Assembly (NCBI GenBank): GCA_002403905.1
Contig: DHIR01000262.1
Span: 1-5,859 of the forward strand
DNA: 5,859 nt
DNA from: Mucilaginibacter sp. UBA4741
Lineage (GTDB): Bacteria; Bacteroidota; Bacteroidia; Sphingobacteriales; Sphingobacteriaceae
Direction: 5' to 3'
This document shows positions 1-5,828 of the stretch, piece by piece. The translations under genes and the position numbers were made by a program. How positions within the stretch are numbered: the stretch's first letter is position 1; each line of letters opens with the position of its first letter. The notes under the pieces are model-generated. The model made no database searches and was not told the DNA's origin. It saw only the letters and a program-made list of their open reading frames with translations.

Positions 1-158
1 GCTTCAGCATCTATAATAATGTCAACCAGATTGGCCGAGTTGATCTTTAAATCTTTTATCAGGTCTGTATCTTCATTAATCCCATCCAACATCTCTTTAC
101 TTTCAGTATATGGGGCCAGTACTTTTTTTAATTCAGTTAAAATTTCTTTTCTATCCAT
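1..158 (-). CDS. Acyl carrier protein, 3' end cut off by the window edge
   Basis: The reverse strand from the ATG at 158 gives 52 full codons plus two bases before the window ends, so only the first part of a small protein of usual ACP length (about 80 residues) is present. It begins MDRKEILTELKKVL, an amphipathic first helix, followed by an acidic loop (about residues 20-33). The phosphopantetheine site is seen as DLKINSANLVDIIIDAE, with the attachment Ser at residue 41. Most ACPs have Asp before this Ser; here it is Asn. The ATG lies inside the end of the ketosynthase gene: the two share ATGGATAG (151-158), which suggests translational coupling and a roughly matched supply of the two partners. 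Its likely role is to carry the growing chain for the ketosynthase, dehydratase and reductase upstream. Whether it also serves DarB, as DarC does in other dar clusters, cannot be seen. Confidence 0.88.
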   Translation of the reverse strand, partial: MDRKEILTELKKVLAPYTESKEMLDGINEDTDLIKDLKINSANLVDIIIDAE

Positions 159-1431
159 CAGTCGTTTTATATTTTGAGATAATTAAACAGCTGTTAACAT
201 CGCCAAAACCAAAATTAGCCTTTGCAACAGTGTTAATCTCTTTGTCTACCTTAATTACAGGTAAATTGTTTGCCCCAATTATATCTAAAATTTCTGGGAT
301 TGGGTCTTCTAAATTTAAATTAGGGTGTACAAAGTTGTGTTTTAGTTGTAAAACAGCCGCTACAGTCTCTATAGAACCTGCCGCGCTCAACGAATGCCCT
401 ACCATTGATTTTAATGAATTAATCATTGGGAAGTCATCACCACTACGTCCTAAAGCCTGTACCCAGTTTCTAATTTCCAGCTTATCTGCAATAGTCGCGG
501 TTAAATGGCCGCTCACCAGGTCAATATCATTTGCATTAATATTTGAGTTAGCAATTGCTTCCCTAATACATTTTACAACACCTTCCGGTCCTGGTGCTGT
601 CATACTGCCACCGTTTCGTTGTCCACCTGAGTTGGTTGATCCGCCTAACAGTTCGCCATAAATTTTGGCGCCACGAGCCAAAGCAAAATCAAGATCTTCT
701 AATATTAAAGCTCCCGCCCCAGATCCAGGTACAAAACCTCCTGCGGACACACTCATGGGCCTTGAAGCTCTTTCAGGCTCGTCATTAAATTTGCGTGATA
801 ATACGCGCATAGAATCAAATCCGCCAAAAACATAACGGTCTACGTATTCACAACTCCCTACTACCATACGTTTGGCCAAACCAAACTTAATATATTCATA
901 ACCCATTAAAATGGATTGCGTACCTGTAGCACAAGCGGCAGAGTTATTAATGATCTTATTACCTAAACCTAACCTGCCGGATATATAAGCCGTTACCCCA
1001 CTATTCATGATCTGCTCTACCACGCGCGAGCCTAGTTTTTTTGATTCGCGTGCATCAACGCGGGTTATGGCATTTTTTATAACATCGGTATCAGCTACAC
1101 TGCTGCCAAATACACAGCCGGTTTCCCAAAGTGTATCCTCGGCTACAATTTCATTACCGGCATCCATCCAGGCATCTAAAGCGGCTTTTATGCCATAGGC
1201 TATGCCTTTACCTTTTAGGCCGTATAAGCTCGTTTCGGTTATATAGTTACGTAGTTGCTCCCATTCAAACTGGGGTACGCCGCTTACCTGGCAATTAAAT
1301 TTCAGATCCTCGTATTCTGGAATAAACCGGATACCCGATACACCGTTTTGTATGGCATGCAAAAAATCCGGAATATTTAATCCGTTTGGCGATACTACGC
1401 CCAGGCCAGTAATTACAACGCGGTTACTCAT
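151..1431 (-). CDS. Beta-ketoacyl-ACP synthase, FabB/FabF (KAS I/II) type
   Basis: At 426 residues this has the normal length for a single-domain condensing enzyme of the thiolase superfamily. It extends an ACP-bound acyl chain by decarboxylative condensation with malonyl-ACP in the cytoplasm. The N-terminus RVVITGLGVVSPNG is typical of the family. The nucleophile is Cys167 in NNSAACATGTQS. His309 lies in GHLTATIADKLE, at the place of the usual HGTGTxxND motif. Lys341 and His346 lie in SLKSMVGHSLSAAGS, and the C-terminal loop NFGFGDVNS (406-414) follows. All catalytic residues are therefore present, so this is an active-looking KS and not a chain-length-factor subunit. The oddity is HLTAT in place of HGTGT, together with GFGD in place of the common GFGG, which suggests a specialised pigment-pathway KS and not the housekeeping FabF. 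It starts at ATG, 15 bases after the dehydratase, and overlaps the ACP. Substrate (polyene or alkyl chain) is not determined by the sequence. Confidence 0.9.
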   Translation of the reverse strand: MSNRVVITGLGVVSPNGLNIPDFLHAIQNGVSGIRFIPEYEDLKFNCQVSGVPQFEWEQLRNYITETSLYGLKGKGIAYGIKAALDAWMDAGNEIVAEDTLWETGCVFGSSVADTDVIKNAITRVDARESKKLGSRVVEQIMNSGVTAYISGRLGLGNKIINNSAACATGTQSILMGYEYIKFGLAKRMVVGSCEYVDRYVFGGFDSMRVLSRKFNDEPERASRPMSVSAGGFVPGSGAGALILEDLDFALARGAKIYGELLGGSTNSGGQRNGGSMTAPGPEGVVKCIREAIANSNINANDIDLVSGHLTATIADKLEIRNWVQALGRSGDDFPMINSLKSMVGHSLSAAGSIETVAAVLQLKHNFVHPNLNLEDPIPEILDIIGANNLPVIKVDKEINTVAKANFGFGDVNSCLIISKYKTTDG

Positions 1432-1446
1432 TTCTTATACTTAATA

Positions 1447-1899
1447 TTATTTAATCGCATTTTTAATTATGCCTGAAAATATGCCTTTTGCTACTAATTG
1501 GCCATCGGCGTTCTGCATCTCGACCAAACACTTTAGTTTACCAAACCTAAAATATTGCTTTTTAGAAGTTACCGTAACTTTTTCCTCGGGCAATACCATC
1601 TTAAAAAACTCAACATTAGTTGATGTTAACAATGGAAACGAACCTTCATCCATTACCACACCTTCCTGAATGCCACTAATCATTAAATGTACACCCAGTA
1701 CTACCAGCCCTATCTGTGCCATGATCTCGGTAATGATAACACCGGGTGTCACCGGGTTACCGGAGAAATGATCTTGATAGAAAAAAGCGTCGCTCCTTAA
1801 TGTATAATCACCTGTTACACCATTTTCGTCTAGCGATGTAATGTTATCAACAAACAGGAAAGAAGATTTGTAGGGTAAATGTTTTAATATATCGTTCAT
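1447..1899 (-). CDS. 3-hydroxyacyl-ACP dehydratase, FabZ-like hot-dog protein
   Basis: This 150-residue protein has the length and layout of a single hot-dog FabZ dehydratase, which removes water from 3-hydroxyacyl-ACP to give trans-2-enoyl-ACP. The opening LPYKSSFLFVDNI (8-20) matches the LPHRxPFLLVDRV strand of FabZ. The active-site stretch HFSGNPVTPGVIITE (44-58) contains the catalytic pair His44 and Glu58, 14 residues apart as in FabZ, on the central helix that continues as MAQIGLVVLG. The usual GHFPxxPVMPG reads DHFSGNPVTPG here, a mild departure that suggests a pathway-specific copy. The ATG start at 1899 is 14 bases after the stop of the reductase and its stop is 15 bases before the ketosynthase, so it is a middle gene of one operon. 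It supplies double bonds that either stay (polyene) or are reduced by the neighbouring enoyl reductase. Confidence 0.88.
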   Translation of the reverse strand: MNDILKHLPYKSSFLFVDNITSLDENGVTGDYTLRSDAFFYQDHFSGNPVTPGVIITEIMAQIGLVVLGVHLMISGIQEGVVMDEGSFPLLTSTNVEFFKMVLPEEKVTVTSKKQYFRFGKLKCLVEMQNADGQLVAKGIFSGIIKNAIK

Positions 1900-1913
1900 T
1901 TAATTAGTGATCA

Positions 1914-2714
1914 CTATCTGCAATGCTCGCCACCGTCAACATGTATAACTGTTCCGTTTATCCATGCCGCCTCATCTGTACAAAGCAGGTATATAACGTT
2001 TGCAACGTCATCTGGTTTTGTAATTCTTCCTGATGGGTTCCTGGCAATGGCATGTTCTATCAATCGCCCGCTATCTGGTATCCTTTTTAGCGATGGTGTT
2101 GCTGTTATTCCAGCTAAAATCAAGTTAGTTTTCAAACCATATTTTGCCAATTCAACAGCCATATAAGTTGTTAAACTTTCTAAAGATGCCTTGGCGATTG
2201 ATACGGCGGCATACCCTTCCCAATATTTTGAAGAGCCCTCGCTGGTTAAGCCAATAATACGGCCATCTGTATGAAACAGATCAGCAGCTAACAAATCCTT
2301 TGCCCAGTCTAGCATACTGGTAGCCATGGCATATGTGGTTAACTGGATATCTTCTTGCGTTAACGCTTCTTTGTTGCCTTCTTTAAGAAGTGGCTTTAAA
2401 TTGCCCCGCGCTATAGAGTGCAATAGTAATTTAACTTTCTGTTTTTTACCTGTAGCAAACTGCTCAATAAAAGCGGTGCGGGCGGCTGCATCAAGCGCAT
2501 TAATATTATGTGGATCAATGGCAACCTGGTTTACTGCTGCTATTTCTGCAAACTTTGCTTTTAGCTCACGCTCTGCTGCTGCCGTTTCGCGATAAAGAAC
2601 GGCAATGTTCATTCCATGTCGCGCCAGTTTTTCAACCGTGGCAAATCCAAAGCCACTTGATCCACCTAAAATAAGGGCCCAGTTACCAGAAAATTGTTTG
2701 CTATTATTTTGCAC
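1914..2714 (-). CDS. SDR-family oxidoreductase, probable FabI/FabL-type enoyl-ACP reductase (GTG start)
   Basis: This 266-residue short-chain dehydrogenase has a Rossmann start NWALILGGSSGFGFA (11-25) and ends in the usual INGTVIHVDGG (253-262). Its active site is not the ordinary YxxxK: Tyr168 and Lys175 are six residues apart (YAAVSIAKASLES), which is the spacing of enoyl-ACP reductases FabI and FabL. LLLHSIARG (96-104) also matches the HSI(G/A) segment of FabI. The inferred reaction is NAD(P)H-dependent reduction of trans-2-enoyl-ACP, giving saturated chains. The start codon is GTG: an in-frame TAA lies immediately before it, and the next in-frame ATG (residue 35) would remove the cofactor-binding loop. 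It is the first gene of the minus operon, facing the dar operon. Alternatives are an atypical 3-ketoacyl reductase or another enone reductase; the SDR family is certain, the exact reaction less so. Confidence 0.82.
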   Translation of the reverse strand: MQNNSKQFSGNWALILGGSSGFGFATVEKLARHGMNIAVLYRETAAAERELKAKFAEIAAVNQVAIDPHNINALDAAARTAFIEQFATGKKQKVKLLLHSIARGNLKPLLKEGNKEALTQEDIQLTTYAMATSMLDWAKDLLAADLFHTDGRIIGLTSEGSSKYWEGYAAVSIAKASLESLTTYMAVELAKYGLKTNLILAGITATPSLKRIPDSGRLIEHAIARNPSGRITKPDDVANVIYLLCTDEAAWINGTVIHVDGGEHCR

Positions 2715-2749
2715 TTAACTTTTGTAAATATTAAAGTCTAAAAGTAACG

Positions 2750-2757
2750 CAAATCTT
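2750..2757 (-). promoter_or_regulatory. Weak candidate -7 element for the minus operon
   Basis: The reverse strand reads AAGATTTG, five of the six fixed positions of the Bacteroidota -7 consensus TAnnTTTG. It would put the transcription start about 30 bases before the GTG start of the reductase gene. No TTG is found at the expected -33 distance, so this is a suggestion only. Confidence 0.3.
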
Positions 2758-2777
2758 GCTAATTTACAGCTTATACC

Positions 2778-2793
2778 GCCTACTTAATTAGGC
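2778..2793. promoter_or_regulatory. Imperfect palindrome, candidate operator
   Basis: GCCTACTTAATTAGGC has perfect 5-base arms (GCCTA and TAGGC) around a TTAA centre, with one mismatched pair (two of the 16 bases). It lies between the two divergent promoter candidates and covers the expected -33 zone of the plus promoter and the edge of that of the minus promoter. This is a good position for a dimeric regulator to control both operons. A palindrome of this size can occur by chance in A+T-rich DNA, so the functional call is inference. Confidence 0.35.
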
Positions 2794-2818
2794 AAAGTAT
2801 TATTATTGGCTATATTTG
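2788..2818 (+). promoter_or_regulatory. Bacteroidota-type promoter of the dar operon
   Basis: TATATTTG at 2811-2818 matches all six fixed positions of the TAnnTTTG -7 element recognised by the primary sigma factor of Bacteroidota. Upstream, TTA at 2788-2790, 20 bases away, is at the right distance for the -33 TTG element but has an A in the last position. Transcription would begin near 2824, giving a leader of about 20 bases before the ATG at 2846. This also rules out an upstream start at TTG 2816. Confidence 0.65.
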
Positions 2819-2845
2819 CAACAACTGACATCGAAAAAACCAACT

Positions 2846-3337
2846 ATGAAAACAAGAATAATATTTGCCTTGCTTTTGTTGCTGCCGGGCACGGTTGTTC
2901 TTAGTAAAACTATTCAGCAAAAGCTGGATAAAGTTGCCTTTTACGCAGTTATGGACCGTGGTAATTTAGATGAGGTTAATAACGAGATAGATTTGGTTGC
3001 CGCATCCTCATCGCCAGAAAAAGACGGTTATGACGGTGCATTATTAATGCGTAAAGCCGGATTAGTAAAACGTCCTGCCGAAAAACTAAAACTCTTTAAA
3101 GCCGGGCGTATAAAATTTGACACTGCAATAGCTGCCGATAAGGATAATGTTGAATTTCATTTCCTGCGTTTTGCTATACAGGAGCATGCACCTAAAATAG
3201 TTAAATATCGTGCTGATTTGGAGGCTGACAAACAGATCATTCTGAAAGCTTATAAAAACCTATCGCATGTTGTACAACATGCTATTGTGGATTACACCAA
3301 AAATTCAAAACTATTGCACGCGCAGGATCTTAATTAG
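2846..3337 (+). CDS. Small exported protein of unknown function, first gene of the dar operon
   Basis: I do not recognise a named family. The protein has 163 residues when started at ATG 2846; a TTG 30 bases upstream is in frame but lies in the promoter. The N-terminus MKTRIIFALLLLLPGTVVLS is a clear signal peptide: two basic residues, then a hydrophobic run to about residue 20. There is no lipobox Cys, so the product should be periplasmic or loosely attached, not a lipoprotein. The mature part (about 143 residues) looks almost wholly helical, with Ala/Leu spacing around 61-110 (MRKAGLVKRPAEKLKLFKAG, then FDTAIAADKDN) that resembles a degenerate TPR-like helical hairpin. It has no Cys and no evident catalytic motif. 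It sits 9 bases before darA, so it is co-transcribed with cytoplasmic lipid-forming enzymes. A role in carrying or placing the pigment lipid across the envelope is possible but is only inferred from that context. Confidence 0.8.
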   Translation: MKTRIIFALLLLLPGTVVLSKTIQQKLDKVAFYAVMDRGNLDEVNNEIDLVAASSSPEKDGYDGALLMRKAGLVKRPAEKLKLFKAGRIKFDTAIAADKDNVEFHFLRFAIQEHAPKIVKYRADLEADKQIILKAYKNLSHVVQHAIVDYTKNSKLLHAQDLN

Positions 3338-3346
3338 TTTAGCAGG

Positions 3347-4246
3347 ATGAGTAAAAAAGTATTAGCTATCTATTATTCGCAGTCGGGCCAGTTAGGTGAC
3401 ATCATTGATAATTTTACCCAACCACTAATTGATGCCGGCATATCTGTTGAAAAAGTGCGGGTAAGGTTAGTTGATGAGCCTACTTTCCCCTGGACCGCAG
3501 ATACTTTTTTTAGTGTAATGCCTAATTGCCAGTTGGATGTTCCGGCAGAGCTGCAACATTTTGAGTTGAAAGAAACTAAATATGATTTGGTGGTTTTAGG
3601 TTACCAGGCCTGGTTTTTATCGCCAAGTATTCCCTTTAACTCATTAATGCAAAACACCGAATTGAAGGCCGTATTAAAAAACACGCCGGTTATAACTGCC
3701 ACAGGTGCCCGTAATATGTGGTTAAGTGCTTTTGTACGAGTTAAAAAGTTGATCGGAGAAACAGAAGCTAACCTGGTGGGTAATATAGCTTTAGTTGATA
3801 CTCACCCTAACCCGGTTAGCTTTATTACTATCTTCCATTGGATGCTGCACGGAAAAAAAGACAGTTATCTAAACATTTTCCCCCCTCCCGGTGTTTCAGA
3901 TGCGGATATAAAGCATACCAAAGTATTTGGTGAAAGCGTTATACCGCATTTAGTCAATAATAATTGGAACGGATTGCAGGATGAGCTTGACAGGGATAAA
4001 GCTGTCGTATTAAATTATAACCTGATGGTTATTGAAAGTACAGCCAGCAAAATATTTAAAGTTTGGGCTAATATTATAGCTAAAAAGAAAAACAAATTAC
4101 CCTGGATAAGGGCCTATAAATATTACTTGTTAATTGCTTTTTTTGTAGGCGCGCCCATATTAATAACATTGGATGCCATATTATTCAGGTTTACTTCGCC
4201 TAAACGAATCAAAGCGAAAAAACAATATTATTTAAATTTAAATTAA
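3347..4246 (+). CDS. darA: DarA, dialkylresorcinol-forming (condensing/aromatising) enzyme
   Basis: The 299-residue length and motifs match the DarA family found in flexirubin and dialkylresorcinol clusters. The first half is flavodoxin-like: strand VLAIYYSQSGQLGDI (5-19) with SQSGQ as the probable flavin-phosphate loop, then YDLVVLGYQAWFLSPSIP (79-96), TPVITATGARNMW (113-125) and NLVGNIALVD (142-151). In characterised dar systems DarA acts after DarB and oxidises the cyclohexanedione intermediate to the aromatic dialkylresorcinol. The C-terminus has one hydrophobic segment, YYLLIAFFVGAPILITLDAI (259-278), followed by a Lys/Arg-rich tail (286-292). It is therefore probably anchored to the inner membrane, where its lipid product would partition. 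AGCAGG lies immediately before the ATG, too close for a standard Shine-Dalgarno distance. The gap to darB is 5 bases. Family assignment is firm; the flavin dependence is inferred from the fold. Confidence 0.9.
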   Translation: MSKKVLAIYYSQSGQLGDIIDNFTQPLIDAGISVEKVRVRLVDEPTFPWTADTFFSVMPNCQLDVPAELQHFELKETKYDLVVLGYQAWFLSPSIPFNSLMQNTELKAVLKNTPVITATGARNMWLSAFVRVKKLIGETEANLVGNIALVDTHPNPVSFITIFHWMLHGKKDSYLNIFPPPGVSDADIKHTKVFGESVIPHLVNNNWNGLQDELDRDKAVVLNYNLMVIESTASKIFKVWANIIAKKKNKLPWIRAYKYYLLIAFFVGAPILITLDAILFRFTSPKRIKAKKQYYLNLN

Positions 4247-4251
4247 CCGGT

Positions 4252-5391
4252 ATGCCCGTTTATATTACAAATACATCTAAATTTCTACCGAATGAACCCG
4301 TTCCAAACGACGATATGGAACTATACCTGGGTTATATTAATGATAAACCGTCAAAATCAAAAAGCATTGTACTACGCAACAACGGTATCATAAACCGTTA
4401 TTATGCTCTAACCAAAGGCGGCAAACCAACACATACCAATGCCGAAATGACGGCCCTTGCTGTTAAGGAACTATTTAAAGACGATCCTGAAAAAATAAAA
4501 GATATAGAATTACTATCCTGCGGCACCTCATCGCCCGATCAAATGATGCCATCGCATGGTGTGATGACCCATGGTTGGTTACCAGAGATGGGGCCTGTTG
4601 AAGTAGTATCACCATCCGGTGTTTGCTGCGCAGGTATGCACTCGCTTAAATTTGCTTATTTAGCTATAAAAGCAGGCGAAATAAAATCGGCAATAGCAAC
4701 CGGTTCTGAACGTTTTTCGGGTTTACTAGTTTCTGATGTATTTGAAGAAGAGGCACAGAAATTAAAAGAGTTAACAGACAATCCTTTCATCGCTTTTCAA
4801 AAAGACTTTTTGCGTTGGATGTTATCAGACGGCGCATCGGCTTTTCAATTAAGCGATGAGCCAAATAAAAAGGGCTTGAGCTTAGAGATCAACTGGATAG
4901 AAGGCGTATCCTATGCTAACGAAATGGAAACCTGCATGTACATGGGCGGCGACAAACAAGCCGATGGAACCTTAAAAGGTTTTATGGATTACACCCCCGA
5001 AGAGATCATGACCAAATCTATCTTCAGTGTTAAGCAGGATATTAATTTATTGAGCGACAACATCGTCCCGCTTGGCGGCAAGAAAATAAAAGAGATCTTT
5101 GAAAAAAAGGGATTAACCGTAAGCGATATTGACCACTTTTTACCGCATATCTCCAGCAACTTTTTCAAAAGTAAAATATATGACCTGGTTGAGATCTACG
5201 GTGGTGGTATCCCTTACGAGAAATGGTTCATTAACCTTTATACCGTTGGTAATGTCGGCGCGGCATCAGTTTATTTAATGATAGATGAATTGTTTCACAA
5301 TGGCAGCTTAAAGAAAGGCGAAAAGATATTATTGCTGGTTCCTGAAAGCTCGCGTTTCTCGTACATGTATGCTATGCTGACGGTTTGTTAA
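4252..5391 (+). CDS. darB: DarB, KAS III-like ketosynthase of dialkylresorcinol synthesis
   Basis: This 379-residue protein is a FabH-like condensing enzyme, longer than FabH itself (about 320). The KAS III triad is visible: Cys126 in GVCCAGMHSL (the second of two adjacent Cys), His299 in DHFLPHISSNF, and Asn334 in YTVGNVGAASVY. The Cys-to-His distance (173) is about 40 residues longer than in FabH. The extra length includes the acidic stretch DVFEEEAQKLKELTDNPF (162-179), which may shape a pocket for two chains. In known dar systems DarB condenses a beta-ketoacyl thioester with a second acyl thioester to give a 2,5-dialkylcyclohexane-1,3-dione, which DarA aromatises. Gaps of 5 bases to darA and 15 bases to the next gene support one transcript. 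Both substrates are expected to come as ACP or CoA thioesters, plausibly from the divergent operon. Assignment is strong from the motifs plus the darA neighbour. Confidence 0.92.
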   Translation: MPVYITNTSKFLPNEPVPNDDMELYLGYINDKPSKSKSIVLRNNGIINRYYALTKGGKPTHTNAEMTALAVKELFKDDPEKIKDIELLSCGTSSPDQMMPSHGVMTHGWLPEMGPVEVVSPSGVCCAGMHSLKFAYLAIKAGEIKSAIATGSERFSGLLVSDVFEEEAQKLKELTDNPFIAFQKDFLRWMLSDGASAFQLSDEPNKKGLSLEINWIEGVSYANEMETCMYMGGDKQADGTLKGFMDYTPEEIMTKSIFSVKQDINLLSDNIVPLGGKKIKEIFEKKGLTVSDIDHFLPHISSNFFKSKIYDLVEIYGGGIPYEKWFINLYTVGNVGAASVYLMIDELFHNGSLKKGEKILLLVPESSRFSYMYAMLTVC

Positions 5392-5406
5392 TTCATTTCC
5401 TTTAAC

Positions 5407-5814
5407 ATGAAAAAAGAAGATGTTCCGCAGGATTTAGGCGCTTTGGGGAAAATAACCAAAGAGGTTTGTTATGCTACGGATGAATCGGGCAAATACACCA
5501 CACAACTAAGCAATGGCTGGGATGTAAAGTCCACCGCTTTAGACACGGCCTGGCAGCAGGTTGAAGAACGCATCGCAACAGCAAAACAAAAAGTAGTAAA
5601 TAATGAAGCCAGCCCTATCCTATTTTTTATGGAAAAAGGCTTAATGGATATACAGATATTAGCGGGCTATACCGGCTTTTGGCAATGGCAGGTTAAACGG
5701 CATTTAAAGCCGGATGTTTTTAATGACCTGTCCGACAAAAAACTGGAAAAATATGCCGAAGTGTTTAACGTTAGCGTGGCCGACCTAAAAACAATGACTG
5801 TTAATGAAGCTTGA
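5407..5814 (+). CDS. Uncharacterised 135-residue protein with possible helix-turn-helix C-terminal half
   Basis: I do not recognise a named family, though its position right after darB suggests a flexirubin-cluster partner. It has no signal peptide or membrane segment and should be cytoplasmic. The N-terminal part looks strand-rich (VCYATDESGKYTTQLSNGW, 20-38) and leads to a helix (about 43-66). The C-terminal half (70-130) reads as five short helices: ILFFMEKGLMD, IQILAGYTG, FWQWQVKRHLKP, SDKKLEKYAEVFN and SVADLKTM. The last two strongly resemble the closing helices of Cro/XRE DNA-binding domains, where 'LxKxAxxLxVSxxxL' is usual, and WQVKRHL would sit at the recognition helix. DNA binding is therefore a possibility, but the domain could equally be a protein-binding helical bundle. 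The gene starts at ATG 15 bases after darB and ends in TGA, 14 bases before the hairpin terminator, so it is the last gene of the operon. Confidence 0.8.
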   Translation: MKKEDVPQDLGALGKITKEVCYATDESGKYTTQLSNGWDVKSTALDTAWQQVEERIATAKQKVVNNEASPILFFMEKGLMDIQILAGYTGFWQWQVKRHLKPDVFNDLSDKKLEKYAEVFNVSVADLKTMTVNEA

Positions 5815-5828
5815 TAAAAATTATAAAA

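Larger units (their letters stand above)
2715..2845. promoter_or_regulatory. Divergent intergenic region between the two operons
   Basis: This 131-base A+T-rich gap separates the GTG of the reductase gene from the ATG of the exported-protein gene and must hold the promoters of both operons. It contains the promoter elements and the palindrome listed separately. No small coding frame or RNA gene was recognised in it. Confidence 0.8.
1..5814. other. Part of a dialkylresorcinol/flexirubin-type biosynthetic gene cluster
   Basis: darA and darB next to each other are the hallmark of dialkylresorcinol synthesis, and in Bacteroidota this usually forms the lipid part of flexirubin pigments. The facing operon of ACP, ketosynthase, dehydratase and enoyl reductase supplies a dissociated acyl-chain assembly line. 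Not seen in this window are a ketoreductase, the aryl-starter genes (tyrosine ammonia-lyase, aryl ligase), an acyltransferase, a halogenase and exporters. If the cluster is a full flexirubin locus they should lie to the left of base 1 or to the right of 5859. Without them the cluster could instead make only a free dialkylresorcinol. Confidence 0.8.

Noticed and set aside
110..661. Open frame of 183 codons on the plus strand
   Set aside because: It lies antisense to the ketosynthase and ACP genes, which carry clear family motifs. Its translation has no recognisable domain.
594..1669. Several 60-70-codon plus-strand frames (594-788, 1007-1198, 1469-1669)
   Set aside because: All are antisense to the ketosynthase or dehydratase and show no motif or upstream signal.
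1906..1915. 10-base perfect palindrome AGTGATCACT between the reductase and dehydratase genes
   Set aside because: It is short, overlaps the reductase stop codon, and lies inside an operon with a 14-base gap; chance is the simplest explanation.
2326..2595. 89-codon plus-strand frame opposite the reductase gene
   Set aside because: Its Ala/Ser-rich composition is what the complement of the SDR coding sequence gives; the SDR motifs are decisive for the other strand.
2816..2845. Upstream TTG start adding 10 residues to the exported protein
   Set aside because: The TTG is part of the TATATTTG promoter element, and the extension would put polar residues before an otherwise normal signal peptide.
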